A stretch of 64,000 bases of DNA, from positions 3,249,201 through 3,313,200 of the forward strand of contig OZ026595.1 of assembly GCA_964020085.1 (NCBI GenBank). The letters run 5' to 3'. The notes beneath the pieces are model-generated. The model was not told the origin of the DNA and did no database searches. It worked only from the letters and a program-made list of their open reading frames with translations. Below are positions 58,510 through 64,000 of the stretch, piece after piece; position 1 is the first letter of the stretch, and each line of letters begins with the position of its first letter. The translations under genes were made by a program, and so were the position numbers. The stretch comes from Micromussa lordhowensis. Taxonomy: Eukaryota; Cnidaria; Anthozoa; Scleractinia; Lobophylliidae.

Positions 58510-59360
58510 ATTTTCATTCACAAAATATGCGGATAACTTCGAAATCCCTCCTGGTCTGGTAAAAATCATGTCTGCATAATTAAATCAAGTCTAAACTTCA
58601 AGTTGACAAAACACTGTTAAGAATAACTGACTTGCGTTGATCTAAGCAAAGTTTGGTCATTTCTCGATCCTCCAAGAAAAACGATTGTTTAATCAAAAGC
58701 GAAGATGTATTACGTAAAGAAAATATTTCAATTAATTAGTTAAATACCACTCTTTTTAATTAGTTTTGCATGGTGTACATGGAAAACCCTCTAAGCCGGT
58801 TTGCAAATTGCGTGTGTCCCTGGTAAACTTAAAGCAACTACACCAAGCTCGTCACAACGTCTTCACTCTGATCTTATTAAAAATAACTCACACAAAATTA
58901 AACAATTTCTACAGTAATTTACATCTAAATAGCCCACACATGCATCCTGGAACTGATTTGATCAACTATGAAAGCAATGTTCATCAAATCCTTAAAAAAA
59001 ACTCGCTAGCTTTAGAAGCAGGAATTAATTTCGTTAAGTCGATTTTACATACCTCAGTGTCACATGACAAAGGACAGCAAGGAAAGTTCAGCTGAAGGTT
59101 AAAGCAAGCTTATCAGTTTATTACCTTTTCATAGATAGACTCCTCTTGGAGTCAGTATTCTGAATTCAAATTGACAAGGTCCTATTGAAGAATGCCTTAA
59201 TTACTGTTATGTAATAGTTATGTAACAGAGCGTTTTTCACTCACGTGTCCAGAAGCCATTCAGATTGATTGGCACAAACAAAGTTTTTACATAAGAAGTG
59301 AGTTCAACTGTCACAGGATTGGCTTGGGACACCATCAATAACACCGTTTCATTGTTTTGG
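58510..59360. other. Stretch without a recognised gene
   Basis: Only chance frames (for example 58766-59095) and no repeat recognised. Confidence 0.4.
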
Positions 59361-59364
59361 GAAA

Positions 59365-59418
59365 CCAATAAGACTGCTGTGACGTCATATGTAAACATTT
59401 TATAGGTTCTTATAAATA
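59365..59418 (+). promoter_or_regulatory. Gene D promoter: CCAAT, CRE and TATA boxes
   Basis: CCAAT at 59365-59369, a perfect cAMP-response element TGACGTCA at 59380-59387, and TATAAATA at 59411-59418. The spacing is that of a classic polymerase II promoter with a start site near 59440. CREB/ATF regulation is inferred from the motif alone. Confidence 0.6.
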
Positions 59419-59439
59419 GCACAATGAACGAATGTACCA

Positions 59440-59551
59440 GTTAGTTTAGACAGGAGAGAGAAGCGAAACAGTTTGTCAGGAAGAGGTTTTAAAAGTAGCC
59501 TGCTTCGCATTAAGTGTTTTGTGTTTGTACATCCAGATCATTACGACAAAG
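59440..59551 (+). other. Gene D putative 5' UTR exon
   Basis: About 110 nt between the expected start site and a strong donor (gacaaag|gtaagt at 59551/59552), with no ATG. Splicing to the acceptor at 61737 would give a leader whose first ATG is at 61754. Confidence 0.5.
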
Positions 59552-60335
59552 GTAAGTTGCATGTAACACGGTATGTTATGAAATCTCTGTTTTAAACCTC
59601 TGCATCCATCTCACCTCTCTTGTACTAGAGAAATGACTTCCAGTAGTTAGAAGAGTTCTAACTTCCAGCTGTAATCTCATAAGAAAGGAGTCTGATCAAA
59701 CCTTAAAATCTGAATTCCAATTCTTCTTCCATTGCATACGAATTGCAGAAGATCGACAAATGTATACTTTGAGTCCATATTGTGTAGGGTCAGTTTATAG
59801 TTCAAGGTAAGTGTAAACTTGAGCGAGGGAAGTATCAAGGCAGTGCATACTTCGGATCGTTTTGCTAAATGAACCAGCATTTTTTCTAAAAGCATGAGGA
59901 AGTGTGAATCAGAGCTCGTCCTGTTTTAATCTGGAGACTTTGTAAAACAGTGTCCCTATAATTATCACACCAGTAATTACATTAGAATAAAATAGATAAC
60001 TTTCTTTACACACGGTAAAAACATCAGGCCTTAATTACAAAATTCCAATTACATCCTAATACATTAGAAATACAATGCACTAAAACAAAAACTAATAAAG
60101 TAAAACAAAAATGCCTGCTTTCCATGAATGCCGTATGTTTATACTATTAACATGCGTTAGAAGAGACCGCTGCAGCCGGATTTAAAACTGGTGAGAGTTT
60201 ATGCTACTCTTTTCAATTTTTTACATCACGTCATACTTTTCCGTCATTTCCACTTAAGTAGATAAAACTGTCGGTTTTAACCCGCCATTTACAGCTACGA
60301 TGAGAATTTCCAGCGCTTGAAGTCTTTTCTTAACT

Positions 60336-61055
60336 TAGCGTGCTTAGCGTAACTTACAGTGTGCAATTAACCCTGAATTGATAGCGAGGGCCGATTTGCG
60401 GTTTGTGTGAAGACGTTAAGTATTGCTGTATTTAGAAAAGTATAAATAGTTGACTGAAAAAAGTGTTAAATTTTCAATGGAGACACCAGCTAACAATGCT
60501 GGTTGAACTTTTTGCAAAGATAATTGGCTGAGTGGTAGTCGAGTGAGTGGGAGTCGAGTGAAAGAAAAGTTGACACACTTCTGAGGGTGGTTATTAGAAA
60601 ATGACAAAAAACGTGCATATAAACCTCAAAATTAAAACATTCCACAATGCTAATAAAACACTTAACTTAGCGTGTGCAATGCGCAATTAATCATGAATTG
60701 ATAGTGAAGGCCGATTTGCGTTTTCTTTGAAGGCGTTAAATATGATCAGGCCAGAAGTGCAACTCAATGTTTCTGTATTTAGAAAGAATATAAATAGTTG
60801 ATTGGACTGAAGTGTTGAATTTCAGTGGAGACACTAGTTAATAATGATGGTTGCACCTTTTTCAAATATAACTCGCTGAGTGGGAGTCGAGTGTAATCTC
60901 AATTTTTGTAGCATTTTCCTCTTGAATATATAGTCTTTTCTTGTGTAAGAAGAAAGAATTGACACGCTTCTGAGGATGGTAAGAAACCGACAAAAGACCT
61001 CCATAGACCTCAAAAACATTCCACAATGCTTTGCTAATAAAACACTAAAAATAAA
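60336..61055. repeat. Tandem duplication of about 350 bp in the gene D leader intron
   Basis: Copies about 60336-60660 and 60661-61055 share 'cttagcgt', 'gaattgatag.ga.ggccgat', 'tataaatagttgA', 'gtggagacac.ag' and 'cattccacaatgct'. Confidence 0.75.
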
Positions 61056-61737
61056 CTGAATGCGTCTTACGGCTTGTGTGCACGTGTACGTAATGCTGGG
61101 TGCGAAATGGCTTGAGCTGTTGCTGGCGCGTGTTTGGGGGTTAACGCGTGATCCTGTCTTAGGTACGGTGGCGTGCTCGGGTTGGCTCGCGTGCACGGGT
61201 GCGTATCGTCAGCCAGACTGGATAGCCCCAGGGATAGTCCAAACGTATTTTTTAAAATGCAGCTACAGAATGAATGCCCTTGAAGCGACGAAAACGGTTT
61301 ATATACAGGCGAGTCACTTCTTTCCTCACCTGACAAAAAAATGCGGCGCGTAACATTTCTTCACGAACACATGGAGCAGTTAATCAAAGAAAGAGTTGTG
61401 ACTGCTGACAAAACGTGACACGTGATCTGTGTTAACTGTCAATCATTAACAAATCGTGTTTTTCGTCTGTTTACAAGGCGATCATATAAATACTTAGCCT
61501 GTTTTGCGAGCTTGTACGGGGAATATAATACTGACTTGTTTGCACCCCTTTATACAAACCAATTTGTAATAACAGTGTAGTTCAAATCGTCGAAGAAAGA
61601 AGAACCATTACTGAAAGGCGAAAAGGTCAATCAAACGTTTCTACACCGCAACGTATTTAACGACCTACAATCAAAACTCAATTAGCTCCTCATTTACGTT
61701 TTTTTGTGATTTTTAACTTATTTTCATCCTGTTTCAG

Positions 61738-61850
61738 TTACTGCTATAAAGAAATGCCGATGAGACGCAAACGATCTTGCTCTACACGTCAAACTAGCAT
61801 TGTAAATGTGCATGCAGTCGTACTTGGCTTGGACGGTGTAGGAAAATCAG
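61738..61850 (+). CDS. GTPase gene D: P-loop exon, incomplete at the window edge
   Basis: Acceptor cctgtttcag, donor gtaagt. From ATG 61754 it encodes MPMRRKRSCSTRQTSIVNVH, then AVVLGLDGVGKS, breaking in phase 1 exactly where genes A-C break. The basic leader resembles the internal start of gene A. The P-loop also has Asp at position 12, with Leu at 11 in place of Lys. The next exon (57 nt expected) is not found before 64000, so the rest should lie to the right. The start at 61754 is favoured because the upstream leader exon has no ATG. Confidence 0.8.
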
Positions 61851-64000
61851 GTAAGTTTGTAAGAAAGAATGGCCACGAACTATCGATAATTACTGCGAAT
61901 CTCTGAATCGTCTAGGAACTCATACTTGAATTGTGGCCCAGAAGGCTTGAATTGAAAGGCAGGTCATACCTTAAAAAGGGAAACAAGATTAGTTTCTATT
62001 CACTGTCTATTGCTTACAATCTTGTACACCGAATGACTTCTTAGTTAGAGGCATAGGTTAAAAGTTGAAATGATGCTTTGAAATTCCTTAGAAATTTGTT
62101 TACCGCACGTGAATAGCAAAGCTTGGATAACAATGTTGAACAGTTTTCATCAGAGTTGATAAATCAGATAACGGCAGATGAATTGCGAATGGATTGCTGA
62201 ATCGATTACACTTTGTTCCTGTGATGTATTTTACAATCGAGAACTTCAATTCAGCAATATGTTCCAGTAGTAAAGAATATTGAACTCTTAAGGAGAGCAA
62301 AAAGATATCAATAAAGAAATCCGCGGGTGAAAAGGATGAAAGGAAGAGGATCTAAGCGCATCTTTTCCGGTTATCGACGCGGCGTCTATATTATAATTAA
62401 AACTGATCTAAGATCGGTAACAAGTTTTCTGCCGGGTTAGTATTGAAGGTCTCTTAATAATTTCGAGATAAAAATCGCGGTCTCTTTTAAGAAGCCAAGC
62501 CTGTTGACGTTTTCACAATAGTCCCAACAGTTGTCTTATTGAGATAATTTTTGGCCCCGAAGTGAGGAAATACCATAACCACAAAATGAAGTGCTCGTAA
62601 TGGGCGTATCGTCACTGAAGCTCAATAAGACAAGAAGACAATTTGGTGCGCTTTTCTAGGATTTCCTCAGGAGAAGAGGACAAGGAATTTTGAGTGTTTA
62701 GTGCAATGTACAAAAACAAATGTAAGCAAGCGGAAAATGACATGAAAAAGTAACTAATGTAATAAGATCCACCATTCTGTTGACTGCTCCTTTTAACGGG
62801 GCGTGCTTACAAGTTGTCTGTATATCGGGAGCAAAGTTCGATCACCCGATTTATAATTTCTTCTACAGTCCTTATTTCAACAACCCAGACGCTAGAAAAG
62901 TGCTTGAAAATAGCAATTACTTACTGTTTTCTCTGTTACCGAGAGCAATCTCTGTCATCTCGTCCGCTTTTTCTTGCACTTCAAAATAGGCATATCAGTT
63001 TCGGAATTCCGTCAATTCAATGCAACGGGTAGCTTTGTACACCCAAATTGAAACATCCTGTAATCGTAAGCTTCTTTGTATAAAAACACTTCGCAATCAG
63101 CCATCTAGACGCCTCTTTGTAAGAAAGAAAGGTCATCGCTTTGAAGGTTACAAATGTCCTTCCATTGTTCTCGCGAATAGTGAATAGTGGTTTTGGGAAG
63201 CAGGCCACACAGCCCCACGCAATTTTTCTGGGAGTACCTCCTCCCGGGTTCAAGAAGTATTAATTATAAGTACAAGATATGTATAATGTAAGAAGGCATT
63301 GTGTGTGCACTACAGTTTCAATCGGGAAGTCATTTAACCGAGTAATGAGCTATTTTAGTGACTGTCTGCAATGAGGGATTGACAATGTTTTCCCATTATA
63401 TTGAGAAGTGCAACGATATTATTTGTTCTAGAATCTGTAGTTACGTATTTTAGTCGAAAACTACCCATCTATCTTACAGCCAATGTCTTTTTTAATAAAA
63501 TAGAATACAAACATTAGCCAGAACCTCTATAGACAAGTTCAGGTCGGCTTCTCGGCAGCCGAAAAGTTGTCTGCAATGAGAGGGATTGAAAACGCTTCCC
63601 CATTATTTTGATAAGTGAAACCATATCATCTGTTCTGGAAACTGTAGTTACGCATTTTATTCTGACACCCGATGTCTTTTTTGATAAAGTGGAATGTCGA
63701 CATTAGCCAGAACCTATGTAGACAAATCCAGGTCGGCTTTTAATTAATTTTCGGCAACAGAAAACCTGGAATCCATGTGCGGTCGCGGTCGCGGTGTAGA
63801 TAATGAGTATCATGGCGGGAAAGCCACGCCCGATAACAAAAATCCGACGTGAGGTCACCCTGGATATTGGAACCAATATATTCAATTATTGTTCTATGTC
63901 ACTGCGGCTGGTTGAAGCTGTTGTGTTTCTTTGTAATAATGGGACCCAAAGGACGCACAAGCGATTTCAAAAATAATCGTTAGGAGACTTCTGATCGGGA
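61851..64000 (+). other. Gene D intron, running off the window
   Basis: No exon with the AFTVR...RRFIG.YD signature is seen. A tandem duplication with a period of about 205 bp occupies about 63364-63760 ('gtctgcaatgag.gggattga', 'cattagccagaacct.t.tag', 'caggtcggctt' twice). Confidence 0.55.

Noticed and set aside
61060..61353. Overlapping open frames on both strands in the gene D leader intron
   Set aside because: Locally higher G+C removes stops by chance. There is no family motif and no splice signals linking them to gene D.

Overview
The window is nuclear DNA of a multicellular animal, most likely an anthozoan cnidarian (stony coral or relative). The evidence is small exons with GT-AG introns, AT-rich non-coding DNA, tRNA-derived SINEs, a Penelope-like GIY-YIG remnant, and many short palindromic (MITE-like) elements. 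The host assignment is inference from genome style; no species marker is visible.

Two gene groups are supported. (1) On the minus strand, 14.1-18.7 kb, is a complete three-exon methionine-R-sulfoxide reductase B1 gene (MSRB1/SelR). Its active-site codon is an in-frame TGA, so it should be a selenoprotein. A form-2 SECIS-like hairpin lies in its 3' UTR, just before a polyadenylation signal. (2) On the plus strand, 21.2 kb to the right edge, is a head-to-tail array of four paralogous Ras-superfamily small GTPase genes, closest by eye to the RERG/RASL11/RASL12 branch. Genes A (21.2-27.4 kb), B (29.9-38.2 kb) and C (44.4-50.4 kb) each have five coding exons with the same intron positions and phases. 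Gene D (promoter near 59.4 kb, P-loop exon at 61.75 kb) runs off the right edge.

The GTPases are the main point of interest. They align to Ras without gaps from the P-loop to switch II. All four have Asp at the Ras Gly12 position. A and C have Lys at the Gln61 position, and Pro34 is replaced in A, B and C. In Ras these changes impair GTP hydrolysis or GAP response. The NKxD and SAK motifs are progressively altered, and none of the three complete proteins has a CaaX box. The family may be constitutively GTP-bound or nucleotide-insensitive switches; this is inference.

Layout: 1-14 kb has no recognised gene, but holds a degenerate tandem repeat (1-370), a GIY-YIG retroelement remnant (9.1-9.5 kb), a palindrome (12.0 kb) and a foldback-like element with inverted 15-bp minisatellites (12.4-13.8 kb). 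14.1-18.7 kb is MSRB1, with a near-perfect palindrome of about 485 bp and a SINE in its second intron. 18.7-21.2 kb is intergenic. 21-50 kb holds GTPase genes A-C, whose introns and spacers are full of palindromic elements, including a nested insertion at 47.5-47.9 kb. 51.4-58.5 kb is a gene-free tandem array of three diverged repeat units. 59.4-64 kb is the 5' part of gene D.
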